Assembly: GCF_029222705.1 (NCBI RefSeq)
Contig: NZ_JARGZF010000002.1
Location: 930,001 to 994,000 of the forward strand
Origin: Knoellia sp. p5-6-4
GTDB lineage: Bacteria > Actinomycetota > Actinomycetes > Actinomycetales > Dermatophilaceae
Direction of reading: 5' to 3'
DNA length: 64,000 nt
Positions within the stretch are counted from its first letter, which is position 1. Each line of letters starts with the position of its first letter. The notes beneath the pieces are model-generated. The model searched no databases and was not told where the DNA came from. It was given only the letters and a program-made list of their open reading frames with translations. Position numbers and translations under genes: made by a program. Positions 42,403 to 53,281 of the stretch are shown one piece after another.

Positions 42403-43446
42403 TCAGGCGGTCGAGCCGATGAGTGCACCCTCGTCGGACTCGGACAGGAACAGCGCGAAGATCGCCGGCTGGGCCTGGATCAGCTCGAGCCGGCCGCCGT
42501 TGGACTCGGCGAGGTCGCGCGCGAGGGCGAGGCCGAGTCCGGTGCCGCCGGAGGAGACCGAGCGCTCGAAGATGTGCGGGGCGATCGTCGCGGGGACCCC
42601 GTCGCCCTGGTCGCTGACCTCGACGACCACGGAGGGGCCGCTGCGGCGGGCGTGCACGTCGACGGTGCCGCGGCCGTGGGCGAGGGAGTTCTCGAGCAGG
42701 GTCGAGAGCACCTGCGAGAGGGCGACGGGCGTGGCGTGGACGACCAGCCCGCGCTCCCCGTGCACCCGCACGCTGCGCCGGGCCTGCTCGAAGGCGGGCT
42801 GCCACTCCCGCTGCAGGGCGGCGATGACCGAGTCCAGCGACACGGTCGCCCTGCGCTCGTCGCCGCCACGGCGGGTGCGGGCCATGAGGTCGTCGACCAC
42901 GCGGGTCAGGCGCTCCACCTGGGCGATCGCGATGTTGGCCTCCTCCTGCACGACGTCGAGGTCGTCGGTGGCGGCGATCTCCTCGAGGCGCATGAGCAGG
43001 GCGGTCAGTGGCGTGCGGAGCTGGTGGGAGGCGTCGGCGGCGAAGTCGCGCTCGGCCGCCAGCGACCGGGTCAGCCGCTGCGCGCTGCGCGAGAGCACCT
43101 CGGAGACCTGGTCGAGCTCGGCGATGCCGGAGTGCAGGGGCTGGATGCGCGACTCTCCCGCCCCGAGCCGCTCGGCCCGCTCGGCGAGCAGGGTCATGGG
43201 GCGCGAGAGCCGGCGTGCCTGGCGCGTGGCCACGAGCACCCCGGCCGCGAGGGCCAGCACCGACAGGGCCAGCACGACGCCCATGAGGAGCACCGAGGTG
43301 CTGGTCGGGGTGCCCCGGTCGGCCCAGTCGCTCAGCGAGGAGGGGTCACGCGCCAGCCACCAGGTCGCCACGAAGACCGGCGCGCCGATGATGAGGATGG
43401 CCAGCGCGACGGCCAGCACAGTGGAGCGGATCAGCTGCTGGCGCAT
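42403..43446 (-). CDS. Sensor histidine kinase
   Basis: 347 residues. Two membrane helices (about 8-31 and 51-73) flank a short outer loop of about 20 residues; a HAMP-like segment follows. The H-box ASHQLRTPL has the phosphorylated H141, and VLSTLLENSLAHG (N box), VSDQGDGVP (G1) and GGTGLGLALARDL (G2) form the ATPase. The tiny sensor loop suggests sensing in the membrane or via a partner. It is encoded 9 nt after its response regulator, which it presumably phosphorylates. The ligand is unknown. Confidence 0.94.
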   Translation of the reverse strand: MRQQLIRSTVLAVALAILIIGAPVFVATWWLARDPSSLSDWADRGTPTSTSVLLMGVVLALSVLALAAGVLVATRQARRLSRPMTLLAERAERLGAGESRIQPLHSGIAELDQVSEVLSRSAQRLTRSLAAERDFAADASHQLRTPLTALLMRLEEIAATDDLDVVQEEANIAIAQVERLTRVVDDLMARTRRGGDERRATVSLDSVIAALQREWQPAFEQARRSVRVHGERGLVVHATPVALSQVLSTLLENSLAHGRGTVDVHARRSGPSVVVEVSDQGDGVPATIAPHIFERSVSSGGTGLGLALARDLAESNGGRLELIQAQPAIFALFLSESDEGALIGSTA

Positions 43447-43455
43447 GAGGTGTGG

Positions 43456-44133
<678 letters not shown>

Positions 44134-44139
44134 GGGCTG

Positions 44140-44145
44140 ATCGTA
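44140..44145 (-). promoter_or_regulatory. -10 element of a leaderless promoter (two-component system)
   Basis: TACGAT, N6, ATG on the minus strand, in the 29-nt gap behind the enoyl-CoA hydratase gene. Confidence 0.55.
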
Positions 44146-44162
44146 GGGAACCGCAGGCAAGT

Positions 44163-44993
44163 TCAGCGACCTGGCCACATCGGTCGGCGTTTCTCCGCGA
44201 AGGCGGCCACTCCCTCGGCCCGGTCGCCCGAGAACGCGGTGGCTGCCCAGCACTCGTCCTCGATGTCGAGCCCGGCGGCCAGGTCGGTGTCGAAACCGAG
44301 CCGCATGGCCTTCTTGGCGTTGCGGACGCCCACCGGCGAGTGGGAGGCGATGGTGCCCGCCAGCTCGAGGGCGCGCTCGCGCGCCGACCCGCTGGGAACG
44401 ACCTCGTCGACCACTCCGAGGTCACGGGCCTCGGCGGCGGTGAGGCGACGTGCCGTGAAGACCATCGAGGCCGCCTTCGACCAGCCGACCCGGCGGGTGA
44501 GCAGCTGGGTGCCGCCCCCGCCGGGGATCACGCCGACACTCACCTCGGGCAGCCCGACCGTGGCCCCTTCCCCCGCGACGACCAGGTCGCAGGAGAGCGC
44601 GATCTCGAAGCCGCCGCCGAGCGCGAAGCCGTCGACCGCGGCGACGACAGGCACCGGCAGGTCGAGCACGCCCCGGTATGCCGCCCGCGCCAGCGGGCGC
44701 TGCGCCCGCAGCTCGTCGTCGGTGAAGGAGTTGCGCTCCTTGAGGTCGGCCCCCACGCAGAAGGCGCGCTCGTGCGTGCTGCTGACGACCACCGCCCGCA
44801 CCGTCTCGTCCTCGGCGAGCTCGCCGGTCGCGGCGGCCAGGGCGCGGGCCATGTCGGTGGAGACGGCGTTCATCGCCTCCGGCCGGTCGAGCACGAGCTC
44901 GGCGACGTGGCCGCCCTCCCCGTGCCGCTCGAGGCGCACCAGGGGGCGGGCCCCGCTCACGCCTGCACCGCTCGTCGTGCTCCGATCACTCAC
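44163..44993 (-). CDS. Enoyl-CoA hydratase/isomerase family protein
   Basis: 276 residues. AFCVGADLKE and DGFALGGGFEIALSCD form the oxyanion hole, and LPEVSVGVIPGGGGTQLL holds the second catalytic glutamate position (E in LPEV); the first is the E in GGGFEIALS. This fits a crotonase-type hydratase for beta-oxidation. The GTG start overlaps the adenylate cyclase stop (GTGA), an odd coupling of a metabolic and a signalling gene. Substrate range is unknown. Confidence 0.92.
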   Translation of the reverse strand: MSDRSTTSGAGVSGARPLVRLERHGEGGHVAELVLDRPEAMNAVSTDMARALAAATGELAEDETVRAVVVSSTHERAFCVGADLKERNSFTDDELRAQRPLARAAYRGVLDLPVPVVAAVDGFALGGGFEIALSCDLVVAGEGATVGLPEVSVGVIPGGGGTQLLTRRVGWSKAASMVFTARRLTAAEARDLGVVDEVVPSGSARERALELAGTIASHSPVGVRNAKKAMRLGFDTDLAAGLDIEDECWAATAFSGDRAEGVAAFAEKRRPMWPGR

Positions 44994-46138
44994 GGGTGGA
45001 CCTCTCTCTGGGTGGTGCGGCGTTCCCCACGGGCACGCCGGAGCTCGCTGGGCACGACCTGGCCGATGCCCCGCAGGGTGCGGGGACGCAGCGCCGTCAT
45101 CTCGAACCCGGACAGGCTGGCGAGCGACGCGGCGAGGGCGTCGTCGACGAGGACGGTGCGCGGCGGCGCCACCGCCGTCAGGCGGCTGGCCCGGTTGACG
45201 GTGGTGCCGAAGACGTCGCCGAGACGGGAGATCACGCTGCCGTAGGACATGCCCACGCGGACGTCGGGGAGCAGCTCGTCCTCGGTCATGGTGTCCACCA
45301 GGTCGAGCGCGATGGCGGCAGCCGAGGCGGGCCGGACCGTGACGAAGAGGATCTCGTCGCCCACGGTCTTGATGACCCGTCCGCCGTGAGCGGTCACGAT
45401 GTCGGTGGCGAGCGCCTCGAACCGCTGCACCATCACCGCGAGCTGGCGTTCGGTCATCCGGCGCACGAGGGCGGTGAAGTTCACGAGGTCGGCGAACCCC
45501 ACGGCGCGGGTGACGCCCTCACCGGCGTGGTCGGGATCGGCGTCGGCGAGCATGCGGGCGATCGCCGCGGCCAGGTGGCGGCGCCAGGCGTAGACCAGCA
45601 GCGGCTCGAGGTCGTCGGCCATCTCGGCCAGCTTGACCGCTGCAGCCTGGGCTGCGTCGCTGTCCGGCACCGCCCGGGCGTCGGCCTCGTCGAGCGCCGC
45701 CTCGAGCTCCGGGGCGGCGAGCGCCTCTGCCATCAGCTGGGTCTGCCACACCGCGAGCCGGTCGGTGGTGCGGGCGAACGCGCGGGTCATCGCCAGTGCG
45801 GTCTGCTCGTCGAGCTGCTGCTCGCGCACCAGCCGGGCCACGGACTTCAGGGCCATGAGGTCGGCCTCGGTGAACGCGGCGTCCTCGTCCTGCACGATCG
45901 GGAAGCCCAGGGCGTGCCAGAACTTGCGGGCGCTCAGGAGCGAGACCTGCGCGCCGCGGCTGACGTCGCGGCGACCCATCGTCGCGGGTCGGCCGAGCAG
46001 GCGGGCCTCGATGTCGTCGGGGTCCGTCAGGGCCGTGGGCTCCTCGCCCGGGCGCACCAGCCGGTGGCGACCGGTCCTGCGCACCGCCGAACACCTCCTC
46101 GTGCCGAGCTCGCCAAGCTGACTTGCGGTGCCGATCAT
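44990..46138 (-). CDS. Class III adenylate cyclase with N-terminal regulatory domain
   Basis: 382 residues from the ATG at 46138; no Shine-Dalgarno is visible and later starts are possible. Residues 50-190 form a helical region (LLSARKFWHALGFP, EQTALAMTRAFARTTDRLAVW) like the regulatory domain of the pH-sensing Mycobacterium enzyme Rv1264. The catalytic domain follows: VGFADLVNFTAL (metal Asp), GGRVIKTVGDEILFV (adenine-selecting Lys, metal Asp) and TVNRASRLT (transition-state Asn and Arg). All key residues are present, so it should make cAMP as a homodimer. It has no membrane helix. Confidence 0.9.
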   Translation of the reverse strand: MIGTASQLGELGTRRCSAVRRTGRHRLVRPGEEPTALTDPDDIEARLLGRPATMGRRDVSRGAQVSLLSARKFWHALGFPIVQDEDAAFTEADLMALKSVARLVREQQLDEQTALAMTRAFARTTDRLAVWQTQLMAEALAAPELEAALDEADARAVPDSDAAQAAAVKLAEMADDLEPLLVYAWRRHLAAAIARMLADADPDHAGEGVTRAVGFADLVNFTALVRRMTERQLAVMVQRFEALATDIVTAHGGRVIKTVGDEILFVTVRPASAAAIALDLVDTMTEDELLPDVRVGMSYGSVISRLGDVFGTTVNRASRLTAVAPPRTVLVDDALAASLASLSGFEMTALRPRTLRGIGQVVPSELRRARGERRTTQREVHP

Positions 46139-46196
46139 GCCGTGTCAGCGCCTGCCGTGCCCGGTGGGGGCCCGGCGCGCCCCCACCCGATCCGCC

Positions 46197-46982
46197 TCAG
46201 GCGCCCAGGCCGCGCGCCTCCCGGACGTGCACCACGTCACCGGCCGCCACGGCATACTCACCGCTCTCCCCGTGGACCACCAGCCGGCCCTCGTCGTCCA
46301 CCCCGGTGGCCGGCACCCGCGAGGTGGTGCCGGTGTTGAGGTCGACCACCATGCCGATGGTGCGGCAGGCGGAGCGGTAGGCCGCACGCGCGGCCTCCAG
46401 CGCCGGCCCGCCGACCATGAGGTCGCCGTGGAGCACCGCGAGGTGGCGCAGGCAGGCCACCACCAGGTCCTCCCGGCGCACGTCCGGCGCGCCACACAGC
46501 GCGAGCGAGGTCGCGTTCTCGACCGGCAGCTCGTCGCGGGACTGGCTGACGTTGACGCCGAAGCCGACGACGACCCCCGCCGGGTGCACCTCGCACAGGA
46601 CCCCGCACACCTTGCGCCAGCCGTCCTCCTCGACGAGCACGTCGTTGGGCCACTTCACCCCGGCGTGCACACCGGCGACGTCGTGGACGGCACGGGCGAC
46701 GGCCAGCCCGGTGACGAGGGGCACCCAGCCGATGCCGTGCTGGGGTGCGGGCAGCAGCACCGAGACGGCGATCGAGGTGCCCGCCGGAGCCTCCCACGAG
46801 CGGCCGAGACGGCCCCGGCCCGCGCTCTGGTGGTCGGTCACCACCACGCGCCACGGCTGGGCGAGCTCTGCAGCGGCGGCGTTGGTCGAGCCCAGCTCGG
46901 CGTGGACGTCGAGGCCGCGCCAGGGCGCCCCCGGCGTGACCAACGCCTCGTGCAATGCCTCACTGTCGAGCGGTTCGCGCAT
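46197..46982 (-). CDS. birA: Biotin-[acetyl-CoA-carboxylase] ligase
   Basis: 261 residues. GRGRLGRSW is the biotinoyl-AMP loop and KWPNDVLV holds the catalytic lysine; VCGVLCEVHPAGVVVGFGVNV closes the site. There is no N-terminal DNA-binding domain, so it is the monofunctional type and not a repressor. It loads biotin on the carrier subunit of acyl-CoA carboxylases, and the adjacent divergent genes encode AccD and AccE of such a complex. The ATG follows TAGCCT and 7 nt. Confidence 0.95.
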   Translation of the reverse strand: MREPLDSEALHEALVTPGAPWRGLDVHAELGSTNAAAAELAQPWRVVVTDHQSAGRGRLGRSWEAPAGTSIAVSVLLPAPQHGIGWVPLVTGLAVARAVHDVAGVHAGVKWPNDVLVEEDGWRKVCGVLCEVHPAGVVVGFGVNVSQSRDELPVENATSLALCGAPDVRREDLVVACLRHLAVLHGDLMVGGPALEAARAAYRSACRTIGMVVDLNTGTTSRVPATGVDDEGRLVVHGESGEYAVAAGDVVHVREARGLGA

Positions 46983-46989
46983 AGGGGCA

Positions 46990-46999
46990 AGGCTAGGCT
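46990..46999. promoter_or_regulatory. Overlapping divergent -10 elements, birA and accD
   Basis: AAGGCTAGGCT region: on the minus strand TAGCCT (46995-46990) lies 7 nt before the birA ATG; on the plus strand TAGGCT (46994-46999) lies 6 nt before the accD ATG. They share the TA at 46994-46995, so polymerase bound for one gene should block the other. Confidence 0.6.
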
Positions 47000-47005
47000 C
47001 CCGCC

Positions 47006-48633
<1,628 letters not shown>

Positions 48634-48637
<4 letters not shown>

Positions 48638-48888
48638 GCGGTGACCAGGACCAGGACGCGACGGCGGAAGCATCGGCCGAGGAGCGGCGTCCGGCCCTGC
48701 GGGTCGTGCGTGGTGACGCCACGCCCGAGGAGCTCGCCGCCCTCGTCGCCGTGCTCTCCGCTGCCTCCGGTGGCGACGAGCCCGAACCGCCGAGGCCGCC
48801 CTCGCGGTGGACCTCACGTCCACACGGTCCTCGTGGCCCGCTGCACCCGGGGCCGGGCGCCTGGCGCGCCTCCGCGTTCCCCCGCTGA
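48634..48888 (+). CDS. accE: Acyl-CoA carboxylase epsilon subunit
   Basis: 84 residues from the GTG at 48634, which overlaps the accD stop (GTGA). [20 protein letters not shown] is the conserved core and the end, [12 protein letters not shown], is the usual tail of the family. Epsilon subunits are small actinobacterial proteins that bind the AccA-AccD complex and raise its activity. The residues between ([12 protein letters not shown]) are disordered-looking. It converges with the next gene across 4 nt. Confidence 0.92.
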
Positions 48889-48892
48889 CGCG

Positions 48893-49750
48893 TCAGGCTC
48901 TCTTCACCTCGGCCAGCGGGAGGTCGTGCTCGCGGCCCCAGGCCTCCCACTCCGCAGCGGTGCGTGTCGCGAAGACCGGGGCGAGATCCCCGTCCGTGGC
49001 CGGCACGCCGAGCAGCTCGGTGAGTCGCGCGAGGAAGTGCGGCTCGAGGCAGGCGACGGCCACGTGGCCCTGCCGCGCGGCATACAGCCGGTAGGCCGGG
49101 TGGCCGCCACCCAGCACCGCACCGGGAGCCGTGAGGCCGTGGCGCAGCGGTGCGGCCATCGCCTCCGCCGCGTCGGAGAGGGCCACCTCGCGGCGGACGC
49201 CCTCCCCGCTCGTGGTTCGCGCGAGCAGCGCCGCGACCGCCTCGGTGGCGGCGCGCTCTGCGCCGGCCAGGTCGGCGGCGAGCAGCACCGGCATCCGCGG
49301 CTCCTCCTCGGGACCCACGGCACCGAGCAGCCCCAGGACCGCCTGGTAGGTCAGGTCGTGACCGGGCCAGTCGTCGTCGGGCGACGGGTGACCCACGACT
49401 GCCACCTGGCAGAGCCGGGGATGCCGGGCGTGCAGGGACTTCCAGCCGAGGCCGAGCCGCTCGAGCGCCGAGGTGCGGCTCGAGGTGAGCAGCAGGTCAG
49501 CGCCCGAGAGCAGGTCCTCGAGCCGGCCGCGGTCCGCAGGGTCCTTGAGGTCGAGGCGCACCACCTGCTGCCCCGACGAGAGCTCGGCGTACCAGCGCGG
49601 CGAGGCCGCCTCGAGCGGGTCGCCGCCGGGTGGCTCGACCTTGACGACCCCCGCCCCGAGCCCGGCGAGCCGGGCGGCGGCTGCCGGCCCTGGCACGTTC
49701 ACCGCGGTCGAGACGACCCGGACGCCCTGGAGCGGGCCGCCTGCGGTCAC
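48893..49750 (-). CDS. CaiB/BaiF class III CoA-transferase, short form
   Basis: 285 residues, against about 400 for typical members. LQGVRVVSTAVNVPGPAAAARLAGLGAGV is the family N-terminus, KVEPPGGDP binds CoA, and the aspartate in PGHDLTYQAVLG lies where the catalytic Asp of formyl-CoA transferase is found. The small domain seems shortened, as in alpha-methylacyl-CoA racemase-like variants. It may transfer CoA or act as a racemase. The GTG start overlaps the MOSC gene stop (GTGA), but no common pathway is evident. Confidence 0.85.
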   Translation of the reverse strand: MTAGGPLQGVRVVSTAVNVPGPAAAARLAGLGAGVVKVEPPGGDPLEAASPRWYAELSSGQQVVRLDLKDPADRGRLEDLLSGADLLLTSSRTSALERLGLGWKSLHARHPRLCQVAVVGHPSPDDDWPGHDLTYQAVLGLLGAVGPEEEPRMPVLLAADLAGAERAATEAVAALLARTTSGEGVRREVALSDAAEAMAAPLRHGLTAPGAVLGGGHPAYRLYAARQGHVAVACLEPHFLARLTELLGVPATDGDLAPVFATRTAAEWEAWGREHDLPLAEVKRA

Positions 49751-50424
49751 CCCGCCTGCCTGTCGCGCGTGCGCCGGTCATAGGTGGCCTGCAGGTCGGC
49801 GTGGTCCACCGGGTTCAGCACCCTGGCGGCCAGCACGCGCTCGGCGGCCTCGAGGTCACCGGTGAAGGCGCGGAAGGCCACCCGCACGTCGATGTCGTGG
49901 TCGGGCCGCGAGAGCACCTCCACCGCGTCGCCGCAGCGCACCGTGCCGGGCTGCACGACAGACAGGTAGGCGCCGGTGTTGCCGACCTCGGTGAACCGCT
50001 TGACCCAGCCCTTCCCGCCCATCCGCGAGGCGAAGGTGCTGCACGGGATGCGGGGCCCGGAAACCTCGAGCACGACCTCGTCGCCGACGCGCCAGCGCTC
50101 CCCCACCAGTGCCGCGTCGACCTCGAGACCGACCGTCGTGAGGTTCTCGCCGAACATCCCGTCCGGCAGGTCGCGGCCCAGGCGCTCCTGCCAGGCGTCG
50201 AGCTCCTCCCGGGCGTAGGCGTAGACCGCCTGGTGGTCGCCCCCGTGGTGGCGCTGGTCGCCGATGAAGTCGCCGACGACACCGCTGCCGAGGCCGCCCT
50301 TCTTGGGGCCGGGCGCCCGCACCTCGACGGCGTCCACCGGCCGTTTGCCGATGCCGGTGGGGATCGACTGCTTGACCGGGTTGGGCTCCGAGCGGCCGAC
50401 ATTGAGCGAGTGGATGCGCGCCAT
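49747..50424 (-). CDS. MOSC domain protein (YiiM-like)
   Basis: 225 residues. RAPGPKKGGLGSGVVGDFIGD, HHGGDHQAVYAYAREELD and PDGMFGENLTTVGLEV are MOSC features, and the conserved cysteine is in SGPRIPCSTFA. The 3-alpha C-terminal helix region fits the YiiM subgroup, which handles molybdenum cofactor-dependent reduction of N-hydroxylated compounds. No cofactor genes are close. The ATG follows TACGCT and 7 nt, the leaderless arrangement. Confidence 0.92.
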   Translation of the reverse strand: MARIHSLNVGRSEPNPVKQSIPTGIGKRPVDAVEVRAPGPKKGGLGSGVVGDFIGDQRHHGGDHQAVYAYAREELDAWQERLGRDLPDGMFGENLTTVGLEVDAALVGERWRVGDEVVLEVSGPRIPCSTFASRMGGKGWVKRFTEVGNTGAYLSVVQPGTVRCGDAVEVLSRPDHDIDVRVAFRAFTGDLEAAERVLAARVLNPVDHADLQATYDRRTRDRQAG

Positions 50425-50431
50425 GGGCGGC

Positions 50432-50437
50432 AGCGTA
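50432..50437 (-). promoter_or_regulatory. -10 element of a leaderless promoter (MOSC gene)
   Basis: TACGCT, N7, ATG on the minus strand. It overlaps a TATGCCG heptamer on the other strand (50436-50442). Confidence 0.5.
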
Positions 50438-50484
50438 TGCCGTGGGGGACCGGGTATTCGGTGGGACGTGCGGGGAGCGTGGGG

Positions 50485-50490
50485 TACGTT
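50485..50490 (+). promoter_or_regulatory. -10 element of a leaderless promoter (DUF885 gene)
   Basis: TACGTT, N7, GTG. It diverges from the MOSC promoter about 50 bp away. Confidence 0.5.
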
Positions 50491-50497
50491 CGCCCGC

Positions 50498-52198
50498 GTG
50501 ACCACAGACGCACCCCAGACCGCACGGCCCGAGTCCGACGTCGACCGCATCGCCGACCGTTTCCTCGAGGAGTTCGTGGCGCTGAGCCCCATCACGGCCA
50601 CCTACCTCGGCATCGCCGGCCACGACGAGGACCTCGACGACTTCTCGCCCGCCGGCCACGAGGCCCACGCCGAGCTGCGCCGCCGGACCCTGGCCGAGCT
50701 CGACGACGTGACCCCGGTGGACGACATCGACAAGGTGACCGTCGCGGCCATGCGCGAGCGCCTCGGCCTCGCCGAGGAGACCCACCAGGCGGGCCTGGAC
50801 GAGATGGCGCTCAACGTCATCGCCTCGCCGCTGCAGGAGATCCGCGGCACCTTCGACCTGATGCCGACCGCCACCGACGAGGACTGGGGCGTCATCGCCC
50901 GCCGCCTGGCCAAGGTGCCGACCGCTCTCGACCAGTGGGTGGTGAGCCTGACCTCGGCCGCGGCCAAGGGCAACGTCGCACCGAAGCGCCAGGTCGAGGC
51001 CTGCGTCAAGCAGTGCGCGGACCTGACCGCCGACGACGGCTACTTCGCCAAGCTCCTCGCCGGCGCCCGGGTCGGCGACGACGAGCTGGCCGACCCGGTG
51101 CGCGCCGAGCTCGAGGCCGCAGTGACCGCGGCCTCCGAGGCCTACCGCGCGCTCGGCGACCGGCTGCGCGCCGAGCTCCTCGACCAGGCGCCCGAGTCCG
51201 ACGCCTGCGGCCGCGAGCGCTACCAGCTGCTCTCCCGGGCGTTCCTCGGTGCGGTGGTCGACCTCGAGGAGACCTACCGGTGGGGCCAGGAGGAGCTCGC
51301 TCGCATCAGCGCCGAGATGCAGGAGGTCGCCGAGAAGATCAAGCCCGGCGCCACGGTGAAGGAGGCCATCGCCGCCCTCGACGCCGACCCGGCATACCAG
51401 CTGCACGGCACCGACGAGCTCAAGGCGTGGATGCAGACCAAGGCCGACGAGGCCATCGCCAACCTCGCCGGCACGCACTTCGACATCCCCGACCCGGTGC
51501 GCACGATCGAGTGCCTCATCGCGCCGACCCAGACCGGCGGCATCTACTACACCGGCCCCAGCGAGGACTTCTCGCGTCCGGGTCGCATGTGGTGGTCGGT
51601 GCCCAAGGGCGTCACCGAGTTCGGCACCTGGCGCGAGCTGACGACCGTCTACCACGAGGGCGTGCCGGGCCACCACCTCCAGGTCGCCCAGACGGTGTTC
51701 CGCTCCGAGCTGCTCAACCGGTGGCGCCGCATGTTCGCCTGGACCTCCGGCCACGGCGAGGGCTGGGCGCTCTACGCCGAGCGGCTCATGGCCGACCTCG
51801 GCTACATGGACGACCCGGGCAACCGGATGGGCCTGCTCGACGGCCAGTCGCTGCGGGCGGCCCGCGTGGTGCTCGACATCGGCTTCCACTGCGGTTTCGA
51901 GGCGCCGGAAGAGGTCGGCGGCGGCGAGTGGACCTACGACAAGGCGTGGCAGTTCCTCACCGCCCACGCCAACATGGACGAGGCGTTCCTGCGCTTCGAG
52001 CTCGACCGCTACCTCGGCTGGCCCGGCCAGGCGCCGGCCTACAAGATCGGCGAGCGGCTCTGGATGGAGCTGCGCGACGAGGTGCAGCGCCGCGAGGGTG
52101 ACGACTTCGACATCAAGGCCTTCCACCGCCGCTCGCTCGACGTCGGCGGGGTGGGCCTCGACACCCTGCGCGAGGCCGTCCTCGGCCCGCTCGACTGA
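50498..52198 (+). CDS. DUF885 family protein (putative metallopeptidase)
   Basis: 566 residues from the GTG at 50498, supported by the -10 at 50485; longer frames have no protein-like sequence. The family core is present: YHEGVPGHHLQ with H386, E387, H392 and H393, a zincin-like HExxxxHH pattern, and GHGEGWALYAERL further on, a likely third ligand. No signal peptide, so it is cytoplasmic. DUF885 proteins are assumed to be peptidases; direct evidence is sparse. A palindrome covers its stop codon. Confidence 0.9.
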   Translation: MTTDAPQTARPESDVDRIADRFLEEFVALSPITATYLGIAGHDEDLDDFSPAGHEAHAELRRRTLAELDDVTPVDDIDKVTVAAMRERLGLAEETHQAGLDEMALNVIASPLQEIRGTFDLMPTATDEDWGVIARRLAKVPTALDQWVVSLTSAAAKGNVAPKRQVEACVKQCADLTADDGYFAKLLAGARVGDDELADPVRAELEAAVTAASEAYRALGDRLRAELLDQAPESDACGRERYQLLSRAFLGAVVDLEETYRWGQEELARISAEMQEVAEKIKPGATVKEAIAALDADPAYQLHGTDELKAWMQTKADEAIANLAGTHFDIPDPVRTIECLIAPTQTGGIYYTGPSEDFSRPGRMWWSVPKGVTEFGTWRELTTVYHEGVPGHHLQVAQTVFRSELLNRWRRMFAWTSGHGEGWALYAERLMADLGYMDDPGNRMGLLDGQSLRAARVVLDIGFHCGFEAPEEVGGGEWTYDKAWQFLTAHANMDEAFLRFELDRYLGWPGQAPAYKIGERLWMELRDEVQRREGDDFDIKAFHRRSLDVGGVGLDTLREAVLGPLD

Positions 52199-52213
52199 GG
52201 GTCCCCTCAGTCG
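52192..52213. terminator. Palindrome holding both stop codons of converging genes
   Basis: CGACTGAGGG-TC-CCCTCAGTCG: 10-bp arms around 2 nt. The left arm contains the TGA of the DUF885 gene (52196-52198) and the right arm the TGA of the protease gene (52207-52209, minus strand). In RNA the loop would open to at least four bases. It is probably a compact bidirectional terminator. Confidence 0.6.
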
Positions 52214-53151
52214 GGAAGCTCGCTCGGCAGCACCACCGCGTCCACCAGCGCGCCGTTGCGGATCACGGTGACTTCCATCCGCTGGCCGATCGCGTCGGCG
52301 AACAGGCGCTTCTGCAGCGACTGGGCATCGCCGAGCGGGGCGCCGTCGATCGCGAGGACCAGATCCCCGGCGAGCAGGCCGCTCTGGGCGGCCGGGCTCC
52401 TCTCCACCACCTCGACGACGCGCAAGGCGCCGCGTTGCCCGTACCGCTCGGCCTGGGTGGGCGTCAGCCGTGCCGGGGTGCTCACCAGACCGAGGTACGC
52501 GCGCCGCACCCGCCCGTCGTGCATCAGCGCGTAGATGATCCGGTGGGTCGTGGCATTGATGGGCACCGCCATGCCGAGGCCCACTCCGGCGACGGCCGTG
52601 TTGATCCCGACGACGCGACCGCGGCTGTCGGCCAACGCGCCGCCGGAGCTGCCCGGGTTGAGGGCAGCGTCGGTCTGGATGACGTCCTCGATCAGGCGCG
52701 CCGTGGTGCGGGTTCGCACCGGCATGCTGCGGCCAAGCGCGCTCACCACGCCCGCCGTCACCGTGCCGGAGAGGCCCATCGGGTTGCCGACGGCCACCAC
52801 GAGCGAGCCGACGAGGAGCGCACCCGCGTCGCCGTACTCCGGCGGGGCCGGCACCTCACGGTCGGCGCGGATGACGGCGATGTCGGACAGCGGGTCACGG
52901 CCCACGACGTGGAAGCGGGCGACCGTGCCGTCGGCGAACTCCGCAGTGCCCGCGCTGGCATCGCCGACGACGTGGGCGTTGGTGACCAGGTGCGAGTCGC
53001 CGGTCAGGACCACGGCCGACCCCGTCGACTCACCGCGGAGCGACCGGGTGCGCAACGCGGCGACCTTCGGCGTCAGCTGCGCCGCGACGGAGGTGACGAC
53101 CGCCGAGTAGGCGTCCAGCGCGGCCGACTCCGCCGCCGGGTCAGTGCTCAT
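52207..53151 (-). CDS. Trypsin-like serine protease with PDZ domain (HtrA/DegP type)
   Basis: 314 residues. The triad is H60 (TNAHVV), D90 (DPLSDIAV) and S169 (NPGSSGGAL). A PDZ domain follows from about residue 215 (RAYLGLVSTPARL, SGLLAGDLVLAIDGAPLGD). No signal peptide or membrane helix is present in this reading or in the longer frame to 53241, so it looks cytoplasmic, unlike most actinobacterial HtrA proteins, which are membrane-anchored. The ATG lies in a stretch without a clear Shine-Dalgarno, and an undetected upstream start is the main doubt. Confidence 0.87.
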   Translation of the reverse strand: MSTDPAAESAALDAYSAVVTSVAAQLTPKVAALRTRSLRGESTGSAVVLTGDSHLVTNAHVVGDASAGTAEFADGTVARFHVVGRDPLSDIAVIRADREVPAPPEYGDAGALLVGSLVVAVGNPMGLSGTVTAGVVSALGRSMPVRTRTTARLIEDVIQTDAALNPGSSGGALADSRGRVVGINTAVAGVGLGMAVPINATTHRIIYALMHDGRVRRAYLGLVSTPARLTPTQAERYGQRGALRVVEVVERSPAAQSGLLAGDLVLAIDGAPLGDAQSLQKRLFADAIGQRMEVTVIRNGALVDAVVLPSELPD

Positions 53152-53281
53152 GGCTGTGGAACGACCGGAGGACGCGGTGGGATTCCGGGGTTCACCGAGG
53201 GCGGAACGACGAGAAGGCGTCCACCGCAGCAGGGCGGACACTGGCTGTGACAGAGCACCCTGAAAGGGGAGGGAGAGCCCG

